Assembly: GCF_018982885.2 (NCBI RefSeq)
Contig: NZ_CP081848.1
Span: forward strand, 1,674,001 to 1,738,000
Direction: 5' to 3'
Source of the DNA: Polymorphobacter megasporae
Lineage (GTDB): Bacteria > Pseudomonadota > Alphaproteobacteria > Sphingomonadales > Sphingomonadaceae
DNA: 64,000 bases
The notes below the pieces were generated by a model that did no database searches, was not told the DNA's origin, and saw only the letters and a program-made list of their open reading frames with translations. This document shows, piece by piece, positions 1-9,874 of this stretch (the stretch's first letter is position 1; the number at the start of each line of letters is the position of its first letter). A program made the translations under genes and the position numbers.

Positions 1-894
1 GTCGCGATCGGCGGCACGATCGGCTTTCTGGTCATGCTGTTCGCCGTTCCCTTTGTCGGCAGCGAGGTCAACGGCGCGGTCCGGTGGATCAACCTGCCGG
101 GGTTCCAGCTTCAGCCGTCCGAGTTCCTCAAGCCGCTGTTCATCGTCACCACCGCGTGGCTGCTTGCGGCGCGCTTCGACGACCGGACGCTGCCGACGAT
201 GCAGTTGTCGTTCGGGCTTCTCGTCGTCATCTCGGCATTGCTGATCAAGCAGCCCGACTTCGGCCAGACGGCGTTGTTCGCCGCGGTCTGGGCGGCGCAG
301 GCGATCCTCGCCGGCATGAGCGTGATGGTCATCGGCGGGCTCGCGTGTTTTGCGGTTGCCGGGATGGGCGTCGCGTATCTGACGTCGACCCACGTCGCCG
401 AACGGATCGACCATTTCGTCAAAGGCACCGGCGACACCTACCAGATCGACCGCGCGCTCGACTGCTTCAAGGCGGGCGGGCTGTTCGGCGCAGGACCGGG
501 CGAGGGGCAGATGAAATTCCGATTGCCCGAGGCGCAGACCGACTATATCTTCTCGGTGATCGGCGAGGAGTTCGGCGCGATCGCCTGCTTCATGCTCGCG
601 GTGCTGTACCTCGCGATCGTCGTCCGCGTCCTCCTCCAGCTGCTCGACGAGGAGGAGCCGTTCGTCTTCCTCGCCGCCGCCGGCCTCGCGATCCAGTTCG
701 GCCTGCAGGCGGCGATCAACATGGCGGTCAACCTCGCGCTGCTGCCGTCGAAGGGGATGACGTTGCCGTTCGTCAGCCACGGCGGCTCGTCGTTTCTCGC
801 GCTGTCGATCGGCATGGGGCTGCTCCTCGCGCTGACCCGCCGTAATCCGTACCTCAAGGCGTCGCCGTACGCGGCGGCGGCGCGGGCGGCATGA
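1..894 (+). CDS. ftsW: FtsW, septal peptidoglycan polymerase (5' part missing)
   Basis: The frame is open from the first base, so the 5' end lies outside the window; about 297 codons remain of a protein that is normally 370-400 aa. FtsW is the inner-membrane SEDS glycosyltransferase that polymerises lipid II at the septum. Several hydrophobic segments are visible, with the SEDS signatures QPDFGQTA, DYIFSVIGEEFGA and LPFVSHGGSS towards the C-terminus. RodA shares these motifs; the position directly before murG and the rest of the dcw genes decides for FtsW. The TGA stop overlaps the murG ATG (ATGA), suggesting translational coupling. Confidence 0.95.
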   Translation, partial: VAIGGTIGFLVMLFAVPFVGSEVNGAVRWINLPGFQLQPSEFLKPLFIVTTAWLLAARFDDRTLPTMQLSFGLLVVISALLIKQPDFGQTALFAAVWAAQAILAGMSVMVIGGLACFAVAGMGVAYLTSTHVAERIDHFVKGTGDTYQIDRALDCFKAGGLFGAGPGEGQMKFRLPEAQTDYIFSVIGEEFGAIACFMLAVLYLAIVVRVLLQLLDEEEPFVFLAAAGLAIQFGLQAAINMAVNLALLPSKGMTLPFVSHGGSSFLALSIGMGLLLALTRRNPYLKASPYAAAARAA

Positions 895-1982
895 CCCGCC
901 ACTACGTCGTCGCAGCGGGCGGGACCGGCGGCCACATGGTCCCGGCGCACGTCCTTGCGGGCGAGCTGATTGCGCGCGGCCACCGGGTCACGCTGATGAC
1001 CGACGCGCGCGGGCTTCGCTTCCCCGGGCTGTTCGATGGCGTGGCCACGCGGATCGTCGAGTCTGCGGTGCTCGGTGGGAAGAACCCGCTCGGCTGGGTG
1101 CGGATGCTGGCGAAGGTCTGGCGCGGACGGGGCGAGGCGAAAGCGTTCTTCCTTGCCGAGCACGTCGCCGCGGTTGTCGGCTTCGGCGGCTATCCGTCGC
1201 TGCCGCCGTTGCTTGCGGCGATCGGGCTCAAGCGCCCGGCGGTGCTCCACGAACAGAATGCGGTCCTCGGCCGGGTCAACCGGCTGCTTGCGGGGCCGGC
1301 GACGCGGATCGCGCTGAGCTTCGAACCGACGCAGCGGCTCGCGCCAAGGTACGGACCGAAGACCGTCTTCACCGGCCTCCCCGTCCGCGCCGACATCGCC
1401 GCGATCGGCGCCGCGCCGTATCCCTCCACCGACGGCGTCATCGAAATCTTCGTCACCGGCGGGAGCCAAGGCGCAACGATCCTGTCACGCGTCGTCCCCG
1501 CCGCGATCGGGCGGCTGCCGCACGATTTGCGTGCGCGGCTTCGCGTAACGCAGCAGTGCCGGCCCGAGGACATCGCCGCCGTCCGCGCGCTTTACGTCGA
1601 TCAGGGGACGACCGCAGTGCTCGAAACCTACTTCGCCGATTTCGCCGCCCGGCTCGCCGCGTCGCACCTCGTCATCACCCGGTCGGGCGCGTCGACGATG
1701 GCCGAACTTGCCGCTGCGGGGCGTCCCGCGATCCTCGTCCCCTTCGCCGCCGCGACCGACGACCACCAGGCCGCCAACGCCGCGACCTTCGTTGCCGCCG
1801 GGGCCGGGCCGATGCTGCGCGAGGCCGATTTCACCCCCAACGCCGTCGCCGCGGCGATTGTTTCGCTGCTGACGACTCCGGGGGCGTTGGCAAAGGCGGC
1901 ACAAGCGGCCAAGAGCGTCGGTCATCCCGACGCCGGCGCAAAGCTCGCCGACCTCGCGACCAGCCTTGGAACACAGACATGA
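891..1982 (+). CDS. murG: MurG, lipid II synthase (GlcNAc transferase)
   Basis: Transfers GlcNAc from UDP-GlcNAc to lipid I on the cytoplasmic face of the inner membrane, giving lipid II. The 363 aa length is normal for MurG. The N-terminal glycine loop [10 protein letters not shown] (about residues 10-20) is present, as are [14 protein letters not shown] in the acceptor domain, VTGGSQGA at the start of the C-terminal Rossmann domain, and the UDP-binding stretch [18 protein letters not shown] followed by DDHQAANA. The ATG overlaps the ftsW stop by four bases. It sits in its classical place between ftsW and murC. Confidence 0.97.
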   Translation: MTRHYVVAAGGTGGHMVPAHVLAGELIARGHRVTLMTDARGLRFPGLFDGVATRIVESAVLGGKNPLGWVRMLAKVWRGRGEAKAFFLAEHVAAVVGFGGYPSLPPLLAAIGLKRPAVLHEQNAVLGRVNRLLAGPATRIALSFEPTQRLAPRYGPKTVFTGLPVRADIAAIGAAPYPSTDGVIEIFVTGGSQGATILSRVVPAAIGRLPHDLRARLRVTQQCRPEDIAAVRALYVDQGTTAVLETYFADFAARLAASHLVITRSGASTMAELAAAGRPAILVPFAAATDDHQAANAATFVAAGAGPMLREADFTPNAVAAAIVSLLTTPGALAKAAQAAKSVGHPDAGAKLADLATSLGTQT

Positions 1983-1995
1983 CCGGCCCGCACCT

Positions 1996-3462
1996 ATGAC
2001 CGGAATCGCCCGCGAGATCGGCACGATCCACTTCATCGGCATCGGCGGCATCGGCATGTCGGGCATCGCCGAGGTGATGCACAATCTCGGCTACACCGTG
2101 CAGGGGTCCGACGTCGCCGAGGGCTATGTCATCGAGGGGCTGCGCGACCGCGGCATCCACGTGATGATCGGCCACGATGCAGCGAACCTCGGCGATGCTG
2201 CGGTCGTCGTCACCTCGACCGCGATCAAGCGCGCCAACCCCGAGGTTGAGGCGGCGATCGAGCGGCGCATCCCGATCGTCCGCCGCGCCGAAATGCTCGC
2301 CGAGCTGATGCGGTTGAAGTCGACCGTCGCGATTGCCGGCACCCACGGCAAGACGACGACGACGTCGATGATCGCGGCGTTGCTCGATGCGGGCGGCATG
2401 GACCCGACGGTGATCAACGGCGGCATCATCAACACCTATGGCTCGAACGCACGCCTTGGCGCGGGCGAATGGATGGTCGTCGAGGCCGACGAATCTGACG
2501 GCAGTTTCTTGCGACTCCACGGCACGATCGGCGTCGTCACCAACATCGACCCCGAACATCTCGACCACTACGGCAGCTTCGACCGGGTGCGCGACGCCTT
2601 TGTCGAGTTCATCGAGCACGTCCCCTTTTATGGTGCGGGGATCCTGTGCCTCGACCATCCCGAGGTCCAGGCGATGCTGCCCAAGGTCCAGGACCGGCGG
2701 ATCATCACCTACGGCTTTTCGGCGCAGGCCGACGTCCGCGGCGAGAATGTCACCCCGGTGCCCGGCGGCAACAGCTTCACCGCCGTCGTCCGCGACCGCG
2801 CGGGCAACGAGCGCCGGATCGAGCCGCTGCACCTGCCGATGCCGGGCCGCCACAATGTCCAGAATGCCCTTGCCGCAGTCGCGGTCGCGGTCGAACTCGG
2901 GATCAGCGACGCCGCGATCACGACCGGCTTCGCGCGCTTCGGCGGGGTCAAGCGGCGCTTCACCAAGGTCGGGGAAGTAGGCGGGGTCGCGATCATCGAC
3001 GACTACGGCCACCACCCGGTCGAAATCCGCGCGGTGCTGTCGGCGGCACGCGAAGGCGCGCAGGGCCGGGTCATCGCCGTCGTCCAGCCGCACCGCTTCA
3101 CGCGGCTCCAGTCCCTGATGACCGAGTTCCAGACCGCGTTCAACGACGCCGACATGGTCATCGTTGCGCCGGTCTATGCCGCGGGCGAAGCGCCGATCGA
3201 GGGGGTCGACGCCGATGCGCTCGCGGTCGGGTTAAAGCGCGCGGGGCACCGGTCGGTCGCGACGACGACGGGGGCGGCCGATCTGGCGGAGCAGCTCGCG
3301 GGGCTCATCCAGCCCGGGGATATGGTGGTTTGTCTCGGCGCGGGGGACATCACGAAATGGGCGGCTGGATTGGCCGCTGCGATCACGCCTCTGCTTCCCT
3401 CCCCCCTCGAAGGGCAGGGACAGGTTGCGTCCTTCGCGCAACCGGGGAGAGGGGGCGGATGA
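1996..3462 (+). CDS. murC: MurC, UDP-MurNAc--L-alanine ligase
   Basis: Cytoplasmic ATP-dependent ligase that adds L-Ala to UDP-MurNAc. [12 protein letters not shown] (N-terminal UDP-binding), [12 protein letters not shown] (P-loop), [20 protein letters not shown] and [10 protein letters not shown] are all present. An in-frame TTG at 1966 lies inside murG; the ATG at 1996 fits the family N-terminus better and gives 488 aa. The last 20 or so residues ([11 protein letters not shown]... to PGRGGG) are not MurC-like: they are encoded by the first half of a palindromic repeat at 3393-3533. The stop overlaps the murB ATG (ATGA). Confidence 0.96.
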   Translation: MTGIAREIGTIHFIGIGGIGMSGIAEVMHNLGYTVQGSDVAEGYVIEGLRDRGIHVMIGHDAANLGDAAVVVTSTAIKRANPEVEAAIERRIPIVRRAEMLAELMRLKSTVAIAGTHGKTTTTSMIAALLDAGGMDPTVINGGIINTYGSNARLGAGEWMVVEADESDGSFLRLHGTIGVVTNIDPEHLDHYGSFDRVRDAFVEFIEHVPFYGAGILCLDHPEVQAMLPKVQDRRIITYGFSAQADVRGENVTPVPGGNSFTAVVRDRAGNERRIEPLHLPMPGRHNVQNALAAVAVAVELGISDAAITTGFARFGGVKRRFTKVGEVGGVAIIDDYGHHPVEIRAVLSAAREGAQGRVIAVVQPHRFTRLQSLMTEFQTAFNDADMVIVAPVYAAGEAPIEGVDADALAVGLKRAGHRSVATTTGAADLAEQLAGLIQPGDMVVCLGAGDITKWAAGLAAAITPLLPSPLEGQGQVASFAQPGRGGG

Positions 3463-3533
3463 GCGCGCTCGGCACTCACCCTCACCCTGGCGTGCAAGGG
3501 CACGCCTGTCCCTCTCCCTCAAGGGGAGAGGGA
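3393..3533. repeat. Bipartite palindromic repeat across the murC/murB junction
   Basis: Two related halves flank the junction. The first (about 3393-3457) has a CCCTC...GAGGG-rich outer part around a hairpin with arms GGTTGCG/CGCAACC (3423-3443). The second (about 3476-3533) has a hairpin with arms GGCGTGC/GCACGCC (3489-3506), then CCCTCTCCCTCAAGGGGAGAGGG, itself palindromic. Both halves are translated: the first makes the MurC tail, the second the MurB head. The architecture matches the element at 28316-28447, so this looks like a dispersed repeat family that tolerates coding insertion, comparable in behaviour to Rickettsia palindromic elements; homology to those is not claimed. Confidence 0.75.
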
Positions 3534-4415
3534 TTTCGCGGCACGATCGAGCCGCACGGCTCGCTCGCAGATTTCATCTGGTTCCGCACCGGCGGCCCGG
3601 CAGAACGGCTCGTCCGCCCCGCCGACCTCGACGATCTGCGCGGCTATCTCGCCGACCTCCCGGACGACGTGCCGGTGATGGCGGTCGGGGTCGGATCGAA
3701 CCTCATCGTCCGCGACGGCGGCGTGCACGGGGCGGTCGTCCGCTTGCCGAAGTCGTTCGCCGCCGTGACCATCGACGGCGACACCGTCCGCGCGGGAGCC
3801 GCAGCGATGGGAATTACCGTCGCCAGCGCCGCGCGCGACGCCGGGCTGGCGGGACTCGAATTTCTCCGGGGCATCCCCGGCACCGTCGGCGGCGCAGTAC
3901 GGATGAATGCCGGAGCTTATGGCCGCGACGTGTCCGACTGCCTGATCGAGGCGACCGTCGTCGCGCGGGACGGCTCGATCGCGACAGTCGCGGCGACAGA
4001 CCTCGGATTCGACTATCGTCACTCCGCGCTCCCCGCCGACAGCATCGTCGTCAGCGCCACGTTTCGTACCACCCCCGGCGACCGCGCGACGATTGCCGCC
4101 GAGATGGACCGGATCGCCGCCGAACGCGAGGCGTCGCAGCCGCTGCGTTCGCGTACCGGCGGCTCGACCTTCCGCAATCCCGACGGCGACAAGGCGTGGC
4201 GGCTAATTGATGCCGCCGGGTGCCGGGGACTCCGCCACGGTGGCGCGCAGGTCAGCGAGAAGCACACCAATTTCCTGATCAACACCGGCGACGCGACGAG
4301 CGCCGATATCGAAGCGCTCGGCGAGGAGGTTCGCACGCGCGTCCTCGCGCACAGCGGAGTCGACCTCCACTGGGAAATCGCCCGGGTTGGCCGGCCTGTC
4401 GAGCAGCGGCCATGA
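3459..4415 (+). CDS. murB: MurB, UDP-N-acetylenolpyruvoylglucosamine reductase
   Basis: FAD- and NADPH-dependent reductase that makes UDP-MurNAc. The core shows [44 protein letters not shown], the catalytic serine region [11 protein letters not shown] and [12 protein letters not shown], as in type I MurB. It is 318 aa, slightly long. Residues 5-25 or so ([18 protein letters not shown]) precede the normal start of the fold and derive from the palindromic repeat at 3393-3533. No later start lies close before the conserved GSLADFIWF region, so the repeat-derived head is probably translated. It overlaps murC by ATGA; its stop overlaps ddl. Confidence 0.95.
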   Translation: MSALGTHPHPGVQGHACPSPSRGEGFRGTIEPHGSLADFIWFRTGGPAERLVRPADLDDLRGYLADLPDDVPVMAVGVGSNLIVRDGGVHGAVVRLPKSFAAVTIDGDTVRAGAAAMGITVASAARDAGLAGLEFLRGIPGTVGGAVRMNAGAYGRDVSDCLIEATVVARDGSIATVAATDLGFDYRHSALPADSIVVSATFRTTPGDRATIAAEMDRIAAEREASQPLRSRTGGSTFRNPDGDKAWRLIDAAGCRGLRHGGAQVSEKHTNFLINTGDATSADIEALGEEVRTRVLAHSGVDLHWEIARVGRPVEQRP

Positions 4416-5332
4416 AGGTCGCGGTCCTGATGGGCGGCTGGTCCGCCGAGCGCGAGGTGTCGCTGACCTCGGGCGGGGGCATTGCCGCCGCGCTCGAACA
4501 CCTCGGCCACGAGGTCGTCACGATCGACATGGGCCGCGACGTCGCCGCGCGGCTTGCCGCTGCGGCTCCCGATGTCGTGTTCAACGCCCTCCACGGCACG
4601 CCGGGCGAGGATGGCAGCGTGCAGGGGATGCTCGACCTGATGGGGCTCAAATACACCCATTCGGGGTTGCGGACGTCGGCGATCGCGATCGACAAGGTGT
4701 TGACCAAGGCGGTACTCGTGCCGCTGGGCATCCCGATGCCGGGCGGGCGCGTCGTCACCTCGGCGAGCCTCCACGACGGCGACCCGCTGCCGCGCCCCTA
4801 CGTCCTCAAGCCGGTCAACGAAGGGTCGAGTGTCGGCGTCGCGATCGTCACCGACGCCTCGAACTACGGCAACCCGATCGCACGCGACGTGCCGGGGCCG
4901 TGGGGTGAGTTCGACGAACTCCTCGCCGAGCCGTTCATCGCCGGGCGCGAACTCACCACCGCAGTGCTTGACGGGCCCGGCGGCCCATGGGCGTTGGCGG
5001 TGACCGAGTTGACCACCGCGCAGGGCTTCTACGACTATGAGGCAAAGTATAGCGAGGGCCGCACCGTCCACCATTGCCCCGCCGATCTGCCCGACGACAT
5101 CACCGCCGCCGCGCTCGATATCGCCGTCCGCGCGCATGTCGCGCTCGGCTGCCGGGGCACGTCGCGGTCGGACTTCCGCTGGGACCCGTCGCAGGGCGTC
5201 GGCGGGCTGTACCTGCTCGAGGTCAACACCCAGCCCGGGATGACTGCGCTCAGCCTCGTCCCCGAACAGGCGCGGTATCGCGGCATCGATTACGATGCGC
5301 TCGTCGCGCGTATTCTCGCGAGCGCGGCATGA
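4412..5332 (+). CDS. ddl: D-alanine--D-alanine ligase
   Basis: Cytoplasmic ATP-grasp enzyme that joins two D-Ala for the peptidoglycan stem peptide. The 306 aa protein opens with [20 protein letters not shown], a DdlB hallmark, and carries HGTPGEDGSVQGMLDLMG, KPVNEGSSVGV (ATP-binding loop), EPFIAGRELT and LEVNTQPGMT (Mg and D-Ala binding). The ATG at 4412 overlaps the murB stop by four bases. The DdlB type is the one usually found in dcw clusters between murB and ftsQ, as here. Confidence 0.97.
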   Translation: MKVAVLMGGWSAEREVSLTSGGGIAAALEHLGHEVVTIDMGRDVAARLAAAAPDVVFNALHGTPGEDGSVQGMLDLMGLKYTHSGLRTSAIAIDKVLTKAVLVPLGIPMPGGRVVTSASLHDGDPLPRPYVLKPVNEGSSVGVAIVTDASNYGNPIARDVPGPWGEFDELLAEPFIAGRELTTAVLDGPGGPWALAVTELTTAQGFYDYEAKYSEGRTVHHCPADLPDDITAAALDIAVRAHVALGCRGTSRSDFRWDPSQGVGGLYLLEVNTQPGMTALSLVPEQARYRGIDYDALVARILASAA

Positions 5333-6201
5333 CGACGGCGGTGATCAAGCGCCGTGCCCCCGCGCGCCGTCCGGTGGCGAAGAAGCGCGAGCCGGTGCCG
5401 ATGGTCCGCGTGCCCGTCGCCGCCGCGCGTTTGTGGCGGCACGTCGCGGCGGGATTCCTCGCGCTCGCGCTGGTCGCCGCTGCGGTCGTCGCGATCCTGC
5501 TCCACGTCCCCGAGCGCGCGTGGCTGTCGACCGCGCAAGCCGCGAGCCGTGCCGGGTTCGAGGTCCGTCACGTCGAGGTCCACGGCGTCGCCAACGCCCC
5601 CCGGCTCGCGGTCGTCACCGCTGCGCTCGAAGGCCCGACCAACTCGATGCTGCTCGTCGATCTGTCCGCGGCACGCGCTCGTCTCCGGGCGCTGTCGTGG
5701 GTCGCCGATGCGAGCGTCGCGCGGCGGCTGCCCGATACGTTGATCGTCGATATCGTCGAGCGCCGCCCGGTCGCTTTGTGGCAGTATCATCACAAGCTCG
5801 CGGCGGTCGACCGCAGCGGCATCGCGCTGACCGGCGACCACCTTGACCGCTTCGCCACGCTGCCGCTGATCGTCGGCGCGGGGGCGAACGAGCACGTCGA
5901 CGACCTGCTGGCCCTGCTCGGCGGCCAGCCGCGCCTCGCTGGGACGGTCGACGCCGCGACCTTCGTCGGCCAACGGCGCTGGGACCTGCGCTTCAAGTCG
6001 GGCGAGACGCTCGCGCTCCCCGAGGGCGCGCTCGCACCCGCCGCGCTGGCGAAGTTCGACGCGCTCGACCGCAAGACCGGGATGCTCGGCAAGGGCTATG
6101 TCTGGTTCGATCTCCGCCAGCCGGGTCAGATGACGGTGCGCGTCGCGGCACCGGTCAAGCCCGACAAAAAGAAGACGCCGAATAAGCCGGTGACGATTTG
6201 A
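5329..6201 (+). CDS. ftsQ: FtsQ, divisome scaffold protein
   Basis: Bitopic inner-membrane division protein that recruits later divisome components. The 290 aa product has a basic, proline-rich cytoplasmic head (RRAPARRPVAKK), one hydrophobic segment at about residues 40-62 (FLALALVAAAVVAILL) and a periplasmic POTRA/FtsQ domain beginning near FEVRHVEVHGVAN. ALSWVADASVARRLPDTLIVDIVERRPVA is the typical POTRA-to-beta transition. The alanine/lysine tail ends KPDKKKTPNKPVTI. The ATG overlaps the ddl stop, and its TGA overlaps the TTG start of ftsA. Confidence 0.95.
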   Translation: MTTAVIKRRAPARRPVAKKREPVPMVRVPVAAARLWRHVAAGFLALALVAAAVVAILLHVPERAWLSTAQAASRAGFEVRHVEVHGVANAPRLAVVTAALEGPTNSMLLVDLSAARARLRALSWVADASVARRLPDTLIVDIVERRPVALWQYHHKLAAVDRSGIALTGDHLDRFATLPLIVGAGANEHVDDLLALLGGQPRLAGTVDAATFVGQRRWDLRFKSGETLALPEGALAPAALAKFDALDRKTGMLGKGYVWFDLRQPGQMTVRVAAPVKPDKKKTPNKPVTI

Positions 6202-7472
6202 GCACCGCCAAACCGCAGCGCGGCGAACGCACGGTCACCGTCCTCGACGTCGGCACGTCGAAGGTCGCGGCGCTGATCGCGCTGATCGGCGCGAACGGCG
6301 CCGACCCGCGCGTCATCGGCGTCGGCCAGCGTGTCTGCCACGGCGTCCGCCGCGGGCTCGTCGCGGACATGGAAAAGACCGAGAGCGCGATCCGCGCCGC
6401 GGTCGACCAGGCCGAACGCAACGCCGGGGTCCAGGCCGAGGCGGTCTACGTCAACATGTCGGCGGGCGGCCTACGCAGCGAGGTCGAGAACGTTGAGATC
6501 GATATCGGCGGCCACAAGATCTCCGCCGCCGACATGACGACGCTGCTTGCCGCCGGGCGCGCACGGATCGACCCCGGCAGCCGCACCGTCCTCCACGCCC
6601 AGCCCGCATTGTATTCGATCGACGGGCTGACCGGAGTGCAAAGCCCGGTCGGGTTCCACGCCGACCGGCTCGGCATGGACATCCACATCGTCACCGCCGA
6701 CACGCCGCCGATCCGCAACCTCGACCTCGCGGTCCGCAGCGCGCATCTCGGGGTGCGGACGATGGTCGCATCCCCCGCCGCATCGAGCCTCGCGGTCCTC
6801 GCCGCCGAAGAGCGCGAGCTGGGTGTCGCGCTTGTCGAGATCGGCGCAGGGGTGACCAACATCGCGGTCCACATGATGGGGCAGCTGGTCGGCGTCGCTT
6901 CGATCGCGATGGGCGCTGGCGACATCACCAACGACATCGCCTCGGCATTCGCGACGCGGCGCAGCCATGCCGAGCGGTTGAAGACGCTCCACGGCGCGGC
7001 GATCACCGCGCAGAAGGACAATCACGACATCATCGAGGTGCCGCCGATCAGCGACGACGACACTGCCGAGCCGCTCCGCGTGCCCAAGTCGCAGATCGTC
7101 GCGGTCGTCCGCCACCGGCTCGACCTGCTGTTCGGCGAGGTCGCGCTGCTGCTGCCGCAGATGGGCTTCACCGGACCACAGGCGCGGCAGGTCGTGCTCA
7201 CTGGCGGAGGCGCGGAGATCAAGTCGATCGCCGATTTCGCCCAAGGCGTGCTCGGTAAGAACGTCCGTCTCGGCCGCCCGCGCGGGCTGACGGGGCTGCC
7301 CGATGCGCAGTCGGGGTGCGCGTTCGCGACGCTTGCGGGCCTCGCTTTGTTCGCTGCCGAAGACCTGCCCGACATGTGGAATGCCAAGCCGTCGACCGCG
7401 TCCGCCGCGAAGGGCGGGAAGCCGTCGGGGCGGCTCCAGCAAATGGTCGATAAATTACGTTCTAGCCTGTGA
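6198..7472 (+). CDS. ftsA: FtsA, actin-like membrane anchor of FtsZ
   Basis: Actin-fold ATPase that tethers FtsZ to the membrane. The 424 aa protein shows the phosphate-1 loop LDVGTSKVAALIA, the phosphate-2 region VEIGAGVTNIAV, the adenosine motif VVLTGGGAEIKSI and a short C-terminal amphipathic stretch (LQQMVDKLRSSL) expected of the membrane-targeting sequence. The start is TTG at 6198, overlapping the ftsQ TGA as TTGA; it places ERTVTVLDVGTSK at the expected distance and no closer ATG exists. Confidence 0.95.
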   Translation: MSTAKPQRGERTVTVLDVGTSKVAALIALIGANGADPRVIGVGQRVCHGVRRGLVADMEKTESAIRAAVDQAERNAGVQAEAVYVNMSAGGLRSEVENVEIDIGGHKISAADMTTLLAAGRARIDPGSRTVLHAQPALYSIDGLTGVQSPVGFHADRLGMDIHIVTADTPPIRNLDLAVRSAHLGVRTMVASPAASSLAVLAAEERELGVALVEIGAGVTNIAVHMMGQLVGVASIAMGAGDITNDIASAFATRRSHAERLKTLHGAAITAQKDNHDIIEVPPISDDDTAEPLRVPKSQIVAVVRHRLDLLFGEVALLLPQMGFTGPQARQVVLTGGGAEIKSIADFAQGVLGKNVRLGRPRGLTGLPDAQSGCAFATLAGLALFAAEDLPDMWNAKPSTASAAKGGKPSGRLQQMVDKLRSSL

Positions 7473-7477
7473 AGTAC

Positions 7478-7507
7478 TTGGACCAGACTCACCGTCTGTA
7501 GTATGAC
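7478..7507 (+). promoter_or_regulatory. ftsZ: Possible sigma-70-type promoter before ftsZ
   Basis: TTGGAC at 7478-7483 and TATGAC at 7502-7507 are separated by 18 bases, 22 bases before the ftsZ ATG. A 56-base ftsA-ftsZ spacer contrasts with the overlapping junctions upstream, which fits a separate ftsZ promoter. Only sequence resemblance supports it. Confidence 0.25.
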
Positions 7508-7528
7508 AGTTGGAAGAGGAGACGAGAT

Positions 7529-8947
7529 ATGGTGGATTTCAAGCGTCCCGAGCTGACTGAGCTCAAGCCGCGGATTGCTGTCATCGGCGTCGGTGGAGCC
7601 GGCGGCAATGCCGTCACCAACATGATCGTCAGCGGCCTCCAGGGGGTCGACTTCGTCGTCGCCAATACCGACGCGCAGAGCCTTGCGGTCAGCGAGGCGG
7701 AGACGCGAATCCAGCTCGGGCTCAAGATCACCCAGGGCCTCGGCGCCGGGTCGCGTCCCGAGATCGGTCGAGCCGCTGCCGAGGAAACGATCGAGCAGAT
7801 CGAAGCCGCGCTCGACGGCTGCCACATGTGCTTCATCACTGCCGGCATGGGCGGCGGCACCGGCACCGGCGCGGCCCCGGTCGTCGCCCGCGCCGCGCGT
7901 GAAAAGGGCATCCTGACCGTCGGCGTCGTCACCAAGCCGTTCGCCTTCGAGGGCCTCAAGCGGATGCGCTCGGCCGAGGAAGGCATCGTCGAGCTGCAGA
8001 AGCACGTCGACACGCTGATCATCATTCCGAACCAAAATTTGTTCCTCATCGCCAACGCCAACACGACCTTCAAGGACGCGTTCGCGATGGCCGACCAGGT
8101 TCTCCACCAGGGCGTCCGCGGCATCACCGACCTGATGATCATGCCCGGCCTGATCAACCTCGACTTCGCCGACATCCGCACCGTCATGTCCGAAATGGGC
8201 AAGGCGATGATGGGCACTGGCGAGGCATCGGGCGAGAACCGCGCGATCGAGGCGGCCGAAAAGGCGATTGCCAACCCGTTGCTCGACGAAGTCTCGATGC
8301 GCGGCGCGAAGGGCGTCATCATCAACATCACCGGCGGCGACGACCTCCGCCTGATGGAAGTCGACGAAGCCGCGACGCACATCCGCGAGATGGTCGACCC
8401 CGAGGCGAACATCATCGTCGGCTCGGCGTTCAACCCCGATCTCAACGGCGTCATGCGGGTGTCGGTCGTCGCGACCGGGATCGACGTCGTCGCGCGGACT
8501 CCGGCGGTCAGCACGACGCGGACGATGCCCGCGTTCGGCGGCACCGCGTCGGCGTTCCCGACTGCCGCCGCGCCGCGCACACCGGCCCCCGAGCCGACCG
8601 TCAGCGCGAGCGCTCACGCCGTCACCGAACCCGAACCCGAGCCGCTCGACCTCAGCCTCGACGACGTCGTCGACGAGCCCGCCGAGCCGATGATCCGCTT
8701 CACCCCGGCGCCGCCGCAGCCCGCCGCCCCGGTCGTTGCGGCGACCCCGGCTGCACTGACGCCGATGCGCCCGCAGCCCGAGGTCGAGGAAAAGCCGCTG
8801 ACCTTGTTCGAGAAGATGATGAACCTCAGCCGCAAGCCCGCCGCGCGCCCGGCCGTCACGACGCTCGCCCCCGACCCCGAAGGCGAACCCGACCCTCAGC
8901 CGGAGGTTGCGATCCCGTCGTTCTTTAAGAAGCAGGCGAACAACTAG
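7529..8947 (+). CDS. ftsZ: FtsZ, tubulin-like division GTPase
   Basis: Forms the cytokinetic ring. The 472 aa protein has [13 protein letters not shown] near the N-terminus, the tubulin signature [10 protein letters not shown] (about residue 110), the T7 synergy loop [11 protein letters not shown] (about 210), a proline/acidic variable linker (about 330-445) and the conserved C-terminal peptide [13 protein letters not shown] that binds FtsA. GAGGAGA at 7516-7522 is a strong ribosome binding site for the ATG at 7529. It is the last gene of the dcw cluster here; a palindromic repeat follows. Confidence 0.98.
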   Translation: MVDFKRPELTELKPRIAVIGVGGAGGNAVTNMIVSGLQGVDFVVANTDAQSLAVSEAETRIQLGLKITQGLGAGSRPEIGRAAAEETIEQIEAALDGCHMCFITAGMGGGTGTGAAPVVARAAREKGILTVGVVTKPFAFEGLKRMRSAEEGIVELQKHVDTLIIIPNQNLFLIANANTTFKDAFAMADQVLHQGVRGITDLMIMPGLINLDFADIRTVMSEMGKAMMGTGEASGENRAIEAAEKAIANPLLDEVSMRGAKGVIINITGGDDLRLMEVDEAATHIREMVDPEANIIVGSAFNPDLNGVMRVSVVATGIDVVARTPAVSTTRTMPAFGGTASAFPTAAAPRTPAPEPTVSASAHAVTEPEPEPLDLSLDDVVDEPAEPMIRFTPAPPQPAAPVVAATPAALTPMRPQPEVEEKPLTLFEKMMNLSRKPAARPAVTTLAPDPEGEPDPQPEVAIPSFFKKQANN

Positions 8948-9015
8948 GGCGGGGTAGGCGTTCGGTAGCGCGACGATCGTGCTGCTTTCGCGTGAGAGCG
9001 ACGACCTACAAGACA

Positions 9016-9094
9016 GCCGTCATCCCCGCGAAGGCGGGGACCCATCACCACTAATGTTGGGGTGATGGGTCCCCGCCTTCGCGGGGATGACGGC
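9016..9094. repeat. Perfect 34-bp inverted repeat after ftsZ
   Basis: Arms 9016-9049 and 9061-9094 are exact reverse complements around an 11-base loop. Each arm holds the inner palindrome CCCCGCGAAGGCGGGG. The core belongs to the TCATCCCCGCGAAGGCGGGGA family of dispersed repeats seen in many proteobacteria; a shorter relative is at 22177-22209. No T-tract follows, so a terminator role is possible but not shown. The 8948-9126 interval holds no gene. Confidence 0.9.
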
Positions 9095-9126
9095 GCTGTT
9101 GTCGTCGAACCCGTTCGGATCGCGGA

Positions 9127-9708
9127 CTAGGCAGGGGTGCAGTGAGCTTCCTGCTGGTTCCACTGCGGAATCAGCCTGACCCGGCGTTTCGACCAATAGC
9201 TGATGTCCATCGACACCCGGACCGGCGCGCCTTTACGCATGTAGATCGCCTGGTCTCCCGTCCTGCCGTTCCCGGTCAGGCACCGCGACCATCCCGACGC
9301 TTCGAGTGCCTGGGTCAGCTTGAACACCGCGTTGTTGTCGCTGTCGTGCCACAAAGTCAGCTGGTCGAAGCCGCCTTCGCCGCTGCTCCCGGCGAGATCG
9401 ACCGCGGCTTCGTACGGACCGGCATCCCCGACCATGACGCCGTGCCGGCGGCAGCGGATATGAACCGCATCGAGATCGACGCAATCGTTGAAGCCCGCGC
9501 GCTTCGCGTCGATCATCGGGCCGCTGACCGGCAGACCGTCATAGGAGACCGATGGCGGAGGATTGCGCACCGGCTGGTGGCATCCTGCGAAGGCGAAGAA
9601 CACCGCAACGGTGGCGAAACGCGCCAGCGCACGGAGCACGCCGCCGCCTGTCCGACTGCGGGCAGTCACGGCAAAGGGACGGCTCCCGGTTCTGCTTGCC
9701 ATATCCAC
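9127..9708 (-). CDS. Putative lipoprotein of unknown function
   Basis: A 193 aa product with a hydrophobic segment VLRALARFATVAVFFAFAGC ending in a lipobox-like FAGC, so it is likely a lipid-anchored envelope protein. The mature part has further cysteines (FNDCVDL, IRCRRHG, SRCLTG, EAHCTPA) that could form disulfides. I recognise no family. The first 23 residues are an unusually long n-region; a GTG at 9639 would start at VLRALAR just before the hydrophobic segment and may be the real start. It is flanked by the ftsZ repeat and a divergent CoA-transferase gene. Confidence 0.6.
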   Translation of the reverse strand: MDMASRTGSRPFAVTARSRTGGGVLRALARFATVAVFFAFAGCHQPVRNPPPSVSYDGLPVSGPMIDAKRAGFNDCVDLDAVHIRCRRHGVMVGDAGPYEAAVDLAGSSGEGGFDQLTLWHDSDNNAVFKLTQALEASGWSRCLTGNGRTGDQAIYMRKGAPVRVSMDISYWSKRRVRLIPQWNQQEAHCTPA

Positions 9709-9874
9709 CCTGAAGCTTGCGACGCGAATGCCCGGCGGGAGTGTACCGGCTTCGCTTGCCGTTGACGATCCGAACGTCGCCCAGCCAAGTCGGCCGCCCG
9801 GCCTGCGCGGGTTTCGCTTGCCGCGATGTACCGGTCTGCGCCATCACGCAGGCAATCGCTTGGGGAGACTAGAC

